Assembly: GCA_022571825.1 (NCBI GenBank)
Contig: JACZXC010000163.1
Location: forward strand, 1-6,780
DNA length: 6,780 nt
From: Myxococcales bacterium
Lineage (GTDB): Bacteria; Myxococcota_A; UBA9160; SMWR01
Direction: 5' to 3'
Position numbers and translations under genes: made by a program. The notes under the pieces were generated by a model. The model searched no databases and was not told where the DNA came from. It saw only the letters and a list, made by a program, of their open reading frames with translations. The number at the start of each line of letters is the position of its first letter. The first letter of the stretch is position 1. Positions 1-6,302 of the stretch are shown one piece after another.

Positions 1-15
1 GCGAGTGGTCAACCG

Positions 16-885
16 GTGAACCCGCCGGGGGGTGCGAACGTCGTGATCGCGGACTGCAGTGTCGAGTTGGGCCAGGCGCTGGCGAGCACCCTGGTGGCTT
101 GGGGGTTACGTCCGTTGCTCGTCCACGACGGGGTCGAAGCGATTCTCAGCGTGCAGAGGGTCCTGCCGGACCTGGTGATTCTCGGCGCGGATCTTCCCAA
201 GATGTCTGGCCTCCAGGTGTGTGAACTGATCAAGCGCAACGCGAGTCTGCAGGGGATCCGCGTGGTCCTGGTGGATGCGGCCCAGGATCCGGGTCACAAT
301 GGCCAGTCCCCGGAACTCCCGGAACACTACGGGCCGGATGCCCAGATCGGGCGGCCGCAGCTACCCGCCGCCCTCCGGCCGCTGGTGAACGATCTCGGGC
401 TCTTGGCGGACGCGACACCCGTCGTCTCGGAGCGCCCCTCGGCGGCGGTCGGTCCGGCGCCACGGCCCCCCGAGTCGGCGCGGCCGCCTCCGCCGGGGGT
501 CGCGGCGCCACCCAGCATCCCGCAGGTGTCTCCTCCCCCCGAGATGCCACCGGCGCCACCCTCGGCTCTGACGCCGCCGGTCGCTCCTCTCCCCGAACCT
601 CCCCCGGCTGCGGCGGCGCTGGCGTCGCCCAACCGGGACGAATCCTGCGACGGGATCGCCCAGGCCGAACGGCTGGCGCGCGTCATCGTTGCGGACATCG
701 TCCTGTACAACGAGGCGAAATTCGACGCGGCGGTCGCAACCGGAAATACCGTGGAAGCCCTGGCGGCGGAAATCAGCGAGGGACGCGCGCATTTTGATCG
801 ACGCATCGATGCAAACCTGCGCGCGACGAGGGACTTTCTCACAGAGGAAATCCTGCGGGTGGCGGGCAGCCGGGGTCAGTCATGA
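16..885 (+). CDS. Degenerate (pseudo-)receiver protein with Pro-rich linker and helical C-terminal domain
   Basis: A 289-residue protein in three parts. Residues 8-131 have a CheY-like receiver pattern (VVIAD at 9-13, then PDLVIL at 51-56 and LPKMSG at 60-65). The phospho-acceptor Asp is replaced by Gly57, the switch Thr by Asp87, and the conserved Lys by Arg113 in the GRP motif, so classical phosphorylation is unlikely. Residues 135-205 are a low-complexity linker with 28 prolines. Residues 212-285 are predicted helical (AERLARVIVADIVLYNEAK), a style I associate with C-terminal domains of deltaproteobacterial regulators; that association is from memory. It overlaps the next gene by ATGA and sits in a che-type operon, so a docking or scaffold role in a chemosensory complex is inferred. 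The GTG start places the receiver fold within 8 residues of the N-terminus. The frame is open to the window edge, so a start further upstream cannot be excluded. Confidence 0.85.
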   Translation: MNPPGGANVVIADCSVELGQALASTLVAWGLRPLLVHDGVEAILSVQRVLPDLVILGADLPKMSGLQVCELIKRNASLQGIRVVLVDAAQDPGHNGQSPELPEHYGPDAQIGRPQLPAALRPLVNDLGLLADATPVVSERPSAAVGPAPRPPESARPPPPGVAAPPSIPQVSPPPEMPPAPPSALTPPVAPLPEPPPAAAALASPNRDESCDGIAQAERLARVIVADIVLYNEAKFDAAVATGNTVEALAAEISEGRAHFDRRIDANLRATRDFLTEEILRVAGSRGQS

Positions 886-2966
886 GCGCGCTCTGTGATC
901 ACCGCGATCGCGACAGCATCTTGCGAGACCTGAAGAGTTCGGACGAGGAAGTCCGACGCCTGGCGGTGGCGCGTGTCGGAACCATCGGAGTCGAGGAATC
1001 GATACCGCTCTTGGTCGAGGGACTGGGCGATTCGAGTTGGCGGGTCCGGAAGGCGTCGGTCGAACGGCTCGCAGCATGCCCCAATATCGCGATGGCCGCC
1101 GATGCATTGATCCCCGCGCTGGGAGACGAAGACAACCCCGGGCGCCGGAACGCAGCCGTCGAAGCGCTGATCCAATTCGGCTCCGAAGCCTTGTCCCCGC
1201 TTGCGGACGCGATCGGAACCGACGATCCAGGCGTGCGCAAGCTCATCGCAGACGCCCTCGCGGCGATCGCGGACGGCCGCTCGCTTCCCCACGTGTTGGG
1301 CTTGGTCGAGGATCCCGATCCGAATGTGCGCGCAGCCACGGCCGACGCGCTCGGCGCAATCGGGGGTGAAGCAGCCGAAACGGCGCTGCGGCACCTGGCG
1401 ACGGACGTAGAAGAAGTTTCCCTGGTGCGGTTCTCCGCGCTCCACGCTCTCTCGGTGCAGGGAAATCCGATGCGTGCGAGCGAACTCGGCGCGGCCCTGG
1501 ACGATCCCATCCTGTGCCCGGCGGCGTTGCTCCTGCTCGGCTGCCCCGATGACAGAGAGGCGGTTTCGATATTGCTCAAAGCGCTGGCCGCGCCGTCCCC
1601 CAGCGCTCGCGAAGCGGCCATGGGTTCGCTGTTGATTCTGATCGGTCGCAGCGACGGTGCGCGCAGTGAGGAGCTGGTCGCGCAGATCCGGGAGGTGGCT
1701 GATTCGTCTCCCACCCTGGTCGGGTCCGCCCTACAACGGCTCGCGGATGCGGACTTGCCGACACGGCTGATCCTCGTTCAGTTCCTCGGGCTGTCGCGGA
1801 TTCCCGAGGCGGTGGTTCCGATTCTGCGCGCGGGGCGCGACGAGGCACTTGCCGAGGTCTCGCTCTCGACCCTGGAGGCCCTGGGCCCGCTGGCCGAGGA
1901 GACCCTCGACGGCTGCTGGAGTGACCTCGATTCGGGATCGCGGCGCGACGCATGCGCGTTCCTCGGCCGCACCGATGGCAGTCGCGGCGCCCTGCGCCTG
2001 CTGGAGGCCCTGGACGATGTCGATCCGGAGGTCCGAATTGCCGCCGCCCGAGCCGTGGCCCAGCGCGCCGCGGCGGAGGCGGTGCCCGTGCTGGTACGCC
2101 GATTGGGAGCCGCGGCTCTCGACGGCGAGTTCGACAACGGAGCCGAGATCGTGGCGGTGACCGAGGCGCTGATCGCCCTGTCGGAGTGCGCGAGCCTCAC
2201 CGATGAGGTGGTAGAGCTTCTGCGCGCCGGTCTCGAAGACGCGCCCGATCGGGTTCGCTTCGCGATGGCCGGTGTGCTCGCGACGATCGTGCGCCCGGCG
2301 GATGCTCCGATGGTCGAGCTCCTGCTCCGCGATCCCGATGCCGGGGTCCGGCGCGCGGCGGTGGAGGCCTTGGCGCGACTCGATCCGGTGGCAGCCACCG
2401 AGACTCTGCGACCCGCCCTGGGTGACGAGTCGGCGAGGGTTCGCGCGGCCGCCGCCCGTGCCCTCGGTTCCTGTCCGAGCGATGATGTGTTCGATGATCT
2501 CAGGCGTCTGGCTGGCGACGAGGAGCCCCTGGTGCGCGCGGCGGCGGTTCGAGCCGCCGGAGACCGATATTCCGGCTCGGATGAAGCGCACAGGAAAGTC
2601 GCCCTCGACCTGATCGCGGCCGGTCTCGCGGACGACGCCATGGTCGCCCTCGCCGCCGTGAAGGCCCTGAACCAGGTGGGTGGTCCCGCGGCCGTGCGCG
2701 CCGTGGCCGTGCTCCAGCGCGGGGAGCCCGAGGTGGTATTGGAGGCGACCCGCTGCCTGGCAGCCCACGCCACTCCCGACCGGTTGGGGGTAGTGATCCG
2801 ACTGGTTTCACATCCCGATTGGTCGGTTCGAGCCGAAGCGATTCGCACGTTGGCGAACCGCGGAGTCGCCCGGGCCGTTCCGGCGATCCTGCGCCGACTG
2901 GAAGCCGAGCAGGACGAGTTCGTGCGCGGCGAAATGCTCCGCGCGCTGAAGCGGCTCGAGGGCTAG
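882..2966 (+). CDS. Large HEAT-repeat (PBS-lyase-like) scaffold protein
   Basis: A 694-residue protein made almost wholly of about 30-residue helical pairs, each ending in a pattern like D-x-x-x-x-VR-x-A-A-x-x-A-L. Clear examples are DSSWRVRKASVERL, DPDPNVRAATADAL, DPDAGVRRAAVEAL, DESARVRAAAARAL and HPDWSVRAEAIRTL. I estimate 15-18 repeats; those at residues 480-565 are cleanest and those at about 190-370 most degenerate. There is no signal peptide, membrane segment or catalytic motif, so it should be a cytosolic protein-interaction solenoid. The ATG overlaps the upstream stop (ATGA) with only a weak GGGG-type ribosome site, suggesting translational coupling. HEAT/PBS-lyase-like proteins are found in some deltaproteobacterial chemosensory clusters (I recall Cpc7 of the Myxococcus xanthus Che7 system), so an accessory role beside CheR and CheY is plausible. 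Similarity to bilin lyases reflects the repeat fold and does not imply lyase activity. Confidence 0.92.
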   Translation: MSALCDHRDRDSILRDLKSSDEEVRRLAVARVGTIGVEESIPLLVEGLGDSSWRVRKASVERLAACPNIAMAADALIPALGDEDNPGRRNAAVEALIQFGSEALSPLADAIGTDDPGVRKLIADALAAIADGRSLPHVLGLVEDPDPNVRAATADALGAIGGEAAETALRHLATDVEEVSLVRFSALHALSVQGNPMRASELGAALDDPILCPAALLLLGCPDDREAVSILLKALAAPSPSAREAAMGSLLILIGRSDGARSEELVAQIREVADSSPTLVGSALQRLADADLPTRLILVQFLGLSRIPEAVVPILRAGRDEALAEVSLSTLEALGPLAEETLDGCWSDLDSGSRRDACAFLGRTDGSRGALRLLEALDDVDPEVRIAAARAVAQRAAAEAVPVLVRRLGAAALDGEFDNGAEIVAVTEALIALSECASLTDEVVELLRAGLEDAPDRVRFAMAGVLATIVRPADAPMVELLLRDPDAGVRRAAVEALARLDPVAATETLRPALGDESARVRAAAARALGSCPSDDVFDDLRRLAGDEEPLVRAAAVRAAGDRYSGSDEAHRKVALDLIAAGLADDAMVALAAVKALNQVGGPAAVRAVAVLQRGEPEVVLEATRCLAAHATPDRLGVVIRLVSHPDWSVRAEAIRTLANRGVARAVPAILRRLEAEQDEFVRGEMLRALKRLEG

Positions 2967-2971
2967 CGGCG

Positions 2972-3901
2972 ATGTCCATGGAAGATCCGCGAGGCCCGCG
3001 GATGACGGATCGGGAGTGCCGGAAGTTCACCGAGCTCCTGCGCCTCCACTGTGGGCTCGACTGCGGGCCCGAGACACGCTGGGCGTTGGCGAGCCGGATC
3101 GCTCGGCGCGTCTGCGAGCTCGAGCTCGGGAGCTTTTCGGCCTATCATTACCTGATTCGCAGCGCTTCGGGCGCAGAAGAGTTCGCTCAGCTGATTGACG
3201 GGATGCTGTCGGACGAGACCTATTTCTTCCGCGACCGCGGCCAACTGAACGCGCTGATTCACCAGATCATTCCCGAAAGCCTCAAGGAACCTCGGGCCCA
3301 TGGTGGCGATCCGGTGAGCCTCTGGTCAGCGGGCTGCGCCAGCGGTGACGAGCCCTACAGCGTGGTCATGCTGGCTCTCGAGGCGGGCCTCGTTCCCCGC
3401 ACCGATTTCCGGATCTATGCGTCGGACATCTCGCGTCGAATGCTGCGGTGCGCTCGTCGGGGCACCTACGGCGCGAACTCGTTGCGCGAGATCGAGCCGA
3501 CGCTGCGCCGGCGCTACTTCCATGACAAGGACGGTCTGTGGCGGATCTCGGATGCGGTCAAGAAGCACGTCGACTTCATCCAGTTGAACCTCATGGATCC
3601 AGCCAAGCTCGCGTTGATCCGCAACGTCGACGTGATCTTGTGTCGAAATGTGCTCGCCAACCTCGATTCCGAGTGCAAGCAGCGGATCATCGAAATGTTC
3701 TGGGACAAGCTGCGTCCGGGAGGGCATCTGCTTCTGGGAGACTCGGAGTCGCTCGTGGGCTTGTCGACTTCGTTCGAGCTTCGGCGTTTGAAGGACGAAC
3801 TGGTCTACCGCAAGCCCTCGTCTGGAATCGGTCTCCGCGACCCCTGGCACGCCGCTGCAGAGACCGTGCGGGCTCGCGATGCCGCGGAGACGGACGATTG
3901 A
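2972..3901 (+). CDS. cheR: CheR-type MCP glutamate O-methyltransferase
   Basis: A 309-residue protein with the CheR layout: a helical N-terminal domain (about residues 11-85) and a SAM-dependent methyltransferase domain. Visible motifs are ETYFFRD at 82-88, the SAM-binding loop SAGCASGDEPYS at 119-130, ASDIS at 150-154 (acidic residue for the SAM ribose), CRNVL at 224-228, a GGHLLLGDSESL segment and a final ELVYRKP. CheR methylates glutamates of chemoreceptors using S-adenosylmethionine, opposing CheB in adaptation. The usual IYF after CRNVL is ANL here. I chose the ATG five bases after the HEAT-gene stop, with GAGGG about nine bases upstream. The frame stays open further upstream (to 2819), but that stretch lies inside the HEAT coding sequence. 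In-frame ATGs at 2978 and 3002 are alternatives. A tail of about 27 residues follows the domain. No C-terminal TPR is present. It overlaps the next gene by TTGA. Confidence 0.95.
   Translation: MSMEDPRGPRMTDRECRKFTELLRLHCGLDCGPETRWALASRIARRVCELELGSFSAYHYLIRSASGAEEFAQLIDGMLSDETYFFRDRGQLNALIHQIIPESLKEPRAHGGDPVSLWSAGCASGDEPYSVVMLALEAGLVPRTDFRIYASDISRRMLRCARRGTYGANSLREIEPTLRRRYFHDKDGLWRISDAVKKHVDFIQLNLMDPAKLALIRNVDVILCRNVLANLDSECKQRIIEMFWDKLRPGGHLLLGDSESLVGLSTSFELRRLKDELVYRKPSSGIGLRDPWHAAAETVRARDAAETDD
3886..3889 (+). promoter_or_regulatory. Shine-Dalgarno for the TTG-initiated receiver gene
   Basis: GGAG lies eight bases before the TTG at 3898, inside the 3' end of cheR. It is what decides the start of the next gene: no ATG or GTG exists between here and the first beta strand of the receiver fold, and the TTG overlaps the cheR stop as TTGA. 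Confidence 0.6.
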
Positions 3902-4314
3902 ATCGTCCGAGCGCGCCCCGCGACGTCGAGGATTTCGGGCACCGGCTACGAATCCTGATCGTGGAAGACAGCCCGACGATGCGGCAGCTGCTCAGATTCG
4001 CTCTCAGTCGCCTCAAGGACGTTGAGATCGTCGAGGCGCAGGACGGGATGGACGGATGGCGGAAGATATCGGGCGATCGCTTCCACCTTGTCCTGATCGA
4101 CATCAACATGCCGGTCATGGACGGTCTCAAGCTGATCGGTCTGATCCGAAACGAGGACGACCTGAACGACGTTCCGATCGTCGTCATCACGTCGGATGCA
4201 GCTCAGCAGGATCGGGAACGCGCGCTGAACCTCGGCGCCAACGAGTACCTGACGAAGCCGATCCAGACCAACCGCGTGTTGGCTGTTGCGAAATCGTTGC
4301 TGAAGTTGGGGTAA
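3898..4314 (+). CDS. CheY-like single-domain response regulator
   Basis: A 138-residue stand-alone receiver with all the phosphorylation residues: acidic pair Glu23-Asp24 (ILIVEDSPTMR), phospho-acceptor Asp68 (LVLIDINMPVMDG), switch Thr98 (VVITSDA) and Lys120 (YLTKP). It should accept a phosphoryl group from a CheA-type histidine kinase and change partner binding; the kinase is not in this window. No DNA-binding or enzymatic output domain follows. The first 16 residues are an extra, probably flexible N-terminal arm compared with minimal CheY. The start is TTG, supported by a well-spaced GGAG and the TTGA overlap with cheR, which implies coupled translation. The open frame extends upstream into cheR, but that part reads as a shadow of the methyltransferase. 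The target could be a motor or another output; nothing here distinguishes them, so no cheY symbol is given. Confidence 0.93.
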   Translation: MNRPSAPRDVEDFGHRLRILIVEDSPTMRQLLRFALSRLKDVEIVEAQDGMDGWRKISGDRFHLVLIDINMPVMDGLKLIGLIRNEDDLNDVPIVVITSDAAQQDRERALNLGANEYLTKPIQTNRVLAVAKSLLKLG

Positions 4315-4315
4315 T

Positions 4316-4333
4316 CGAGCCGTCGGGGGCTCG
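4316..4333 (+). terminator. Small hairpin after the chemosensory genes
   Basis: CGAGCC (4316-4321) and GGCTCG (4328-4333) form a six-base-pair GC-rich stem with a GTCGGG loop, two bases after the receiver stop. No T-run follows, so it is at best a weak or Rho-assisted terminator or a 3'-end stabiliser. It separates two functionally different gene groups, which is the main reason to list it. Confidence 0.35.
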
Positions 4334-4338
4334 GCCTG

Positions 4339-4347
4339 TGGTATATC
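4339..4347 (+). promoter_or_regulatory. Candidate extended -10 promoter for lptE-holA
   Basis: TGG-TATATC matches the TGn-TATAAT extended -10 form in four of six hexamer positions, in DNA that is otherwise very GC-rich. No convincing -35 lies 16-18 bases upstream, which extended -10 promoters tolerate. The predicted transcription start falls at about 4353-4355, on or next to the GTG start of the lipoprotein gene. The final T of the hexamer, usually the most conserved base, is C here. Confidence 0.35.
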
Positions 4348-4354
4348 TGCCGGG

Positions 4355-4870
4355 GTGAGAGGACTTGCGTTCGCGTTTGCCCTCGGCGCCGCGATTTCCG
4401 GGTGCGGATACAAACTCGTCCGCTACGGGGGGTCTCTCGGCGACGTCGAGTCCCTGACGATCGAGACTCTGAGCAACGAATCCACCGAGGCGGGTGTCGA
4501 ACACATCATGTCGGACGCCCTGCGCCGCGAGTTCTTGCGGCGCGGCGCCGTGCGGCTGACCGAGGATCCGAAGGTCGCCGATCTGGTCTTGACCGGCAGC
4601 GTGTTACCGCTCGAATCGTCGGGTTCCAGCTTTTCGTCCGCCGTGCTGGTGATCGAGTACCAGCTCACCATGAGCCTCGCGATCCAAGCCACCCGCAGCG
4701 ACGGCACCGAGGTGCCCATGGACCCGCGGGCGCTGCGGGAGTCCGAGCGCTACCTGGTGAGCCCGGACGTCGAAGCGACACGGAAGAACCGCGACGAGGC
4801 TCTGCACCGGATCGCGGCCCAGCTGGCTGGACGGGTACACGATGCCCTCGCCGAGGTCCTCACCCCGTGA
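4355..4870 (+). CDS. lptE: LptE-like LPS-assembly outer-membrane lipoprotein
   Basis: A 171-residue protein with a short lipoprotein signal peptide: Arg2, a hydrophobic stretch at 4-14, and lipobox I-S-G-C with Cys17 as the lipidated residue. The mature protein begins CGYKL, typical of LptE, which often starts CGY/CGF. The body follows the LptE pattern: a strand pair with SLTIETLSNES, a helix (VEHIMSDALRREFLRR), a hydrophobic strand (VADLVLTGSVL), then repeated strands and a C-terminal amphipathic helix. LptE plugs and supports LptD in delivering lipopolysaccharide to the outer leaflet. Sequence conservation in the family is low, so the call rests on lipobox, length, fold pattern and the holA neighbour, a common linkage in deltaproteobacteria. 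The GTG start lacks a clear ribosome site, which fits a leaderless transcript from the adjacent -10-like box. The stop overlaps holA as GTGA. Confidence 0.82.
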   Translation: MRGLAFAFALGAAISGCGYKLVRYGGSLGDVESLTIETLSNESTEAGVEHIMSDALRREFLRRGAVRLTEDPKVADLVLTGSVLPLESSGSSFSSAVLVIEYQLTMSLAIQATRSDGTEVPMDPRALRESERYLVSPDVEATRKNRDEALHRIAAQLAGRVHDALAEVLTP

Positions 4871-5856
4871 CTCCCGAAGAGCTTCGATCCGAGCTCTCTC
4901 GGGGAATCCTCCGACCTGCCTATCTACTCGTGGGCGAGGAGGCTCTGCTGCGGGACGACGCGCTAGCCGCCCTTCGCGAGGCGGTACTCGGCGCGGGCCC
5001 GAATGAGTTCAACTTCGACCCGATGGAAGGCGACTCGACGACACCCGGGGCTTTGCTCGACGCCGTGCGCACTCTGCCGGTGATGGCCCCGCGACGTCTG
5101 ATCGTCCTGCGCGAGCCCGAGGGCCGGCGCGGTGCCTCCCGGGGCGTGGCCGACGTCCTTGGCGACGTCGTCGCCGACCTCGATTCGGAGAGCGGGGTGG
5201 TCCTCGCCGTGGTCGCAACGCAAGTGGATCGCCGTGTGCGCTGGGTTCGGGCCTTTGCCAAAGACGACCCGGGGAAACCGGTCGTGGTGGGCTGCGATCC
5301 GCCCCGCGGTGCCCGCGCCGTGATGGCCTTCGTGCGAGAGGAAGCGGTCCGCCAGGGCGTCACCCTGGAGCACGGAGCGGTAGAGCTGCTCAGCGAGCGG
5401 GCCGGACCCCAGCTGTTGATGCTACGCCAGGAGATCGCGAAGCTGTCGCTCCTCGCGGGCGACGGCGAGCCGGTGACGCGGGCTCATGTGAACGCCTGTG
5501 GGAGCGACTGTGCCGAGGAACCGATCTGGGACCTCACCGACGCGATTGGCGCCGGGAGGGCCGCCGATGCCCTGTCGGTGTTGGCGCGGCTGCTGCGTTC
5601 GGGCGCCCCCCCTCCGGTGGTGCTGGGTGCCCTGGTGTCCCATTTCCGTCGGCTGCTTCGGGTGAATGCCGGCGGCTCGGTCGCGGCTCCGCCCTTCGTG
5701 GTCCGAAAACTGAAGAGCCAGGCGGAGCGGTACGCTCGGCCGCAGCTGCTCTCGTGCCTACGGGCGATCCACGAGACCGACCTGGCGCTGAAAGGTGCGG
5801 GAGGCCTGGGCCCGGAAATGGCCCTGGAGCGCCTCGTGCTGGGTCTATCCGGCTAG
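4867..5856 (+). CDS. holA: DNA polymerase III subunit delta
   Basis: A 329-residue protein, normal for the family at about 330-350. Family signatures in order are PAYLLVGEEALLRDDAL at 17-33, TLPVMAPRRLIVLRE at 69-83 (the conserved LPFF..RRLV region), LLMLRQEIAKLSLLAG in the middle domain, a PIWDLTDAIGAGRAADAL helix pair with the collar-domain SHFRRLLR, and a C-terminal ETDLALKGAGG segment. HolA contacts and opens the beta sliding clamp as part of the clamp-loader complex. It has no ATPase motif, as expected for delta. The GTG start overlaps the lptE stop (GTGA) and has GAGG ten bases upstream; the start is otherwise set by how close the first conserved strand lies to the N-terminus. The open frame extends upstream through lptE but is a shadow there. 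It is convergent with rpsT, 17 bases away. Confidence 0.95.
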   Translation: MTPEELRSELSRGILRPAYLLVGEEALLRDDALAALREAVLGAGPNEFNFDPMEGDSTTPGALLDAVRTLPVMAPRRLIVLREPEGRRGASRGVADVLGDVVADLDSESGVVLAVVATQVDRRVRWVRAFAKDDPGKPVVVGCDPPRGARAVMAFVREEAVRQGVTLEHGAVELLSERAGPQLLMLRQEIAKLSLLAGDGEPVTRAHVNACGSDCAEEPIWDLTDAIGAGRAADALSVLARLLRSGAPPPVVLGALVSHFRRLLRVNAGGSVAAPPFVVRKLKSQAERYARPQLLSCLRAIHETDLALKGAGGLGPEMALERLVLGLSG

Positions 5857-5882
5857 AGGTTAGTGAGAGGCTGCTAGAGGTT
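5853..5882. repeat. Direct repeat CTAGAGGTT at the convergent gene ends
   Basis: CTAGAGGTT occurs at 5853-5861 and again at 5874-5882. The first copy contains the holA TAG stop; the second contains the rpsT stop read on the minus strand. Two nine-base copies 21 bases apart could be chance or a small duplication at the junction. Confidence 0.4.
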
Positions 5883-6134
5883 GCTCGCGTGGTGCGCGAG
5901 CCGGCCGATCAGTCGGCTCGCGCGTTTCCTCGGAAGCGCACCCTTGCTGACCGCACGCCTCAGGACCGACTCGGCTGTGCGCAGAGAGCTCCGGGCCCCC
6001 TCGGCGTCGTTCGTCTCGAGGGCGGCGCGGACCCGCTTGACGGCGCCTTTGGTCCGGGTGCGGAGGTCGCGATTGCGCGTCCGGCGCTTGATCGCCTGAC
6101 GGGCTCGCTTGCGTGCCGATTTGTGGGTAGCCAC
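5874..6134 (-). CDS. rpsT: 30S ribosomal protein S20
   Basis: An 86-residue, strongly basic protein with the S20 layout: an N-terminal ATHKSARKRARQAIKRRTRN helix (family form MANxKSAxKRxRxxxxRxxRN), central helices rich in Arg/Ala, and the diagnostic AVSKGALPRKRASRLIGRLA end (family form A..KG.IH.N.AaRkkSRLak). S20 binds 16S rRNA early in 30S assembly. The start is GTG at 6134-6132, preceded by GGGAGG five bases upstream. The minus-strand frame stays open to about 6764, but the extra N-terminal residues do not resemble S20 and cross another gene. The 3' end contains strong inverted repeats (5883-5923) that probably serve as a transcription stop for holA. In some bacteria S20 represses its own translation; a GTG start may fit such control, but that is inference. 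Confidence 0.96.
   Translation of the reverse strand: MATHKSARKRARQAIKRRTRNRDLRTRTKGAVKRVRAALETNDAEGARSSLRTAESVLRRAVSKGALPRKRASRLIGRLAHHASNL
5883..5901. repeat. Alternative hairpin overlapping the terminator stem
   Basis: GCTCGCG (5883-5889) pairs with CGCGAGC (5895-5901) around a TGGTG loop. The second arm is also part of the left arm of the ten-base-pair terminator stem, so the two hairpins cannot form together. The geometry resembles an attenuator or anti-terminator pair, but coding bias for Arg/Ala codons in rpsT could also produce it. Confidence 0.4.
5894..5930 (+). terminator. Probable rho-independent terminator of lptE-holA, inside rpsT
   Basis: GCGCGAGCCG (5894-5903) and CGGCTCGCGC (5914-5923) are a perfect ten-base-pair stem with a ten-base loop. 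It is followed on the plus strand by GTTTCCT, a short T-rich tail, 38 bases after the holA stop. No T-run appears in the minus-strand direction, so the signal suits holA better than rpsT. The stem is also rpsT coding sequence for the Arg/Ala/Leu-rich C-terminus. Confidence 0.55.
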
Positions 6135-6139
6135 CCGGT

Positions 6140-6145
6140 CCTCCC
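6140..6145 (-). promoter_or_regulatory. rpsT Shine-Dalgarno
   Basis: Read on the minus strand, GGGAGG lies five bases before the GTG start. It fixes the 86-residue S20 over the much longer open frame. A second purine-rich GGGGAGG lies at 6148-6154. Confidence 0.75.
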
Positions 6146-6179
6146 AACCTCCCCGAAAACCCAGAATTCCCAGGGGCGG

Positions 6180-6195
6180 CGGGTGAACATACCCG
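6180..6195 (-). promoter_or_regulatory. Inverted repeat enclosing a -10-like box for rpsT
   Basis: CGGGT (6180-6184) and ACCCG (6191-6195) flank a six-base spacer. On the minus strand the interior reads TATGTT (6191-6186), a four-of-six match to TATAAT that would give a leader of about 45 bases for rpsT. No good -35 is visible. It may be a promoter, an operator or chance. Confidence 0.22.
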
Positions 6196-6292
6196 TTCCC
6201 CTCGCCATTCGCCCTCCGAGTGAGTCGGGGCTCTCGGTGGTTCAGGCGGTCTGGAAGTCCGCCGATACAGAGAATCGCAGCCCTCAGGCTGC

Positions 6293-6302
6293 GGGGGGGG
6301 GG
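6293..6302 (+). repeat. Homopolymer run of ten G before a GTG start
   Basis: Ten consecutive G end three bases before the GTG at 6306. The run occupies the ribosome-binding position of the next gene and could serve as its Shine-Dalgarno. If translation begins further upstream it would encode glycines. Such runs are prone to slippage and to sequencing error. Confidence 0.9.

Noticed and set aside
420..640. Proline-rich DNA considered as a tandem repeat
   Set aside because: No regular nucleotide or peptide period is visible; it is an irregular low-complexity linker.
327..842. Minus-strand open frame rich in Gly and Ala
   Set aside because: It is the complement of the proline-rich linker of the pseudo-receiver gene and has no independent coding signs.
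1731..2848. Long minus-strand open frames (345 and 356 codons) opposite the HEAT gene
   Set aside because: Their translations are Arg/Ser/Ala-rich low-complexity sequence without recognisable domains, as expected from GC-rich codon bias opposite a real gene with clear repeats.
2819..2971. Upstream extension of CheR
   Set aside because: It would overlap the HEAT gene by about 150 bases and the added residues do not resemble CheR; the ATG at 2972 is better placed with a ribosome site.
3538..3897. Upstream extension of the CheY-like receiver
   Set aside because: The extra residues are an out-of-frame reading of cheR; TTG at 3898 has GGAG and starts close to the receiver fold.
4402..4866. Upstream extension of HolA
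   Set aside because: The added Arg-rich residues are a frame-shifted reading of lptE; GTG at 4867 overlaps the lptE stop and begins near the first conserved strand.
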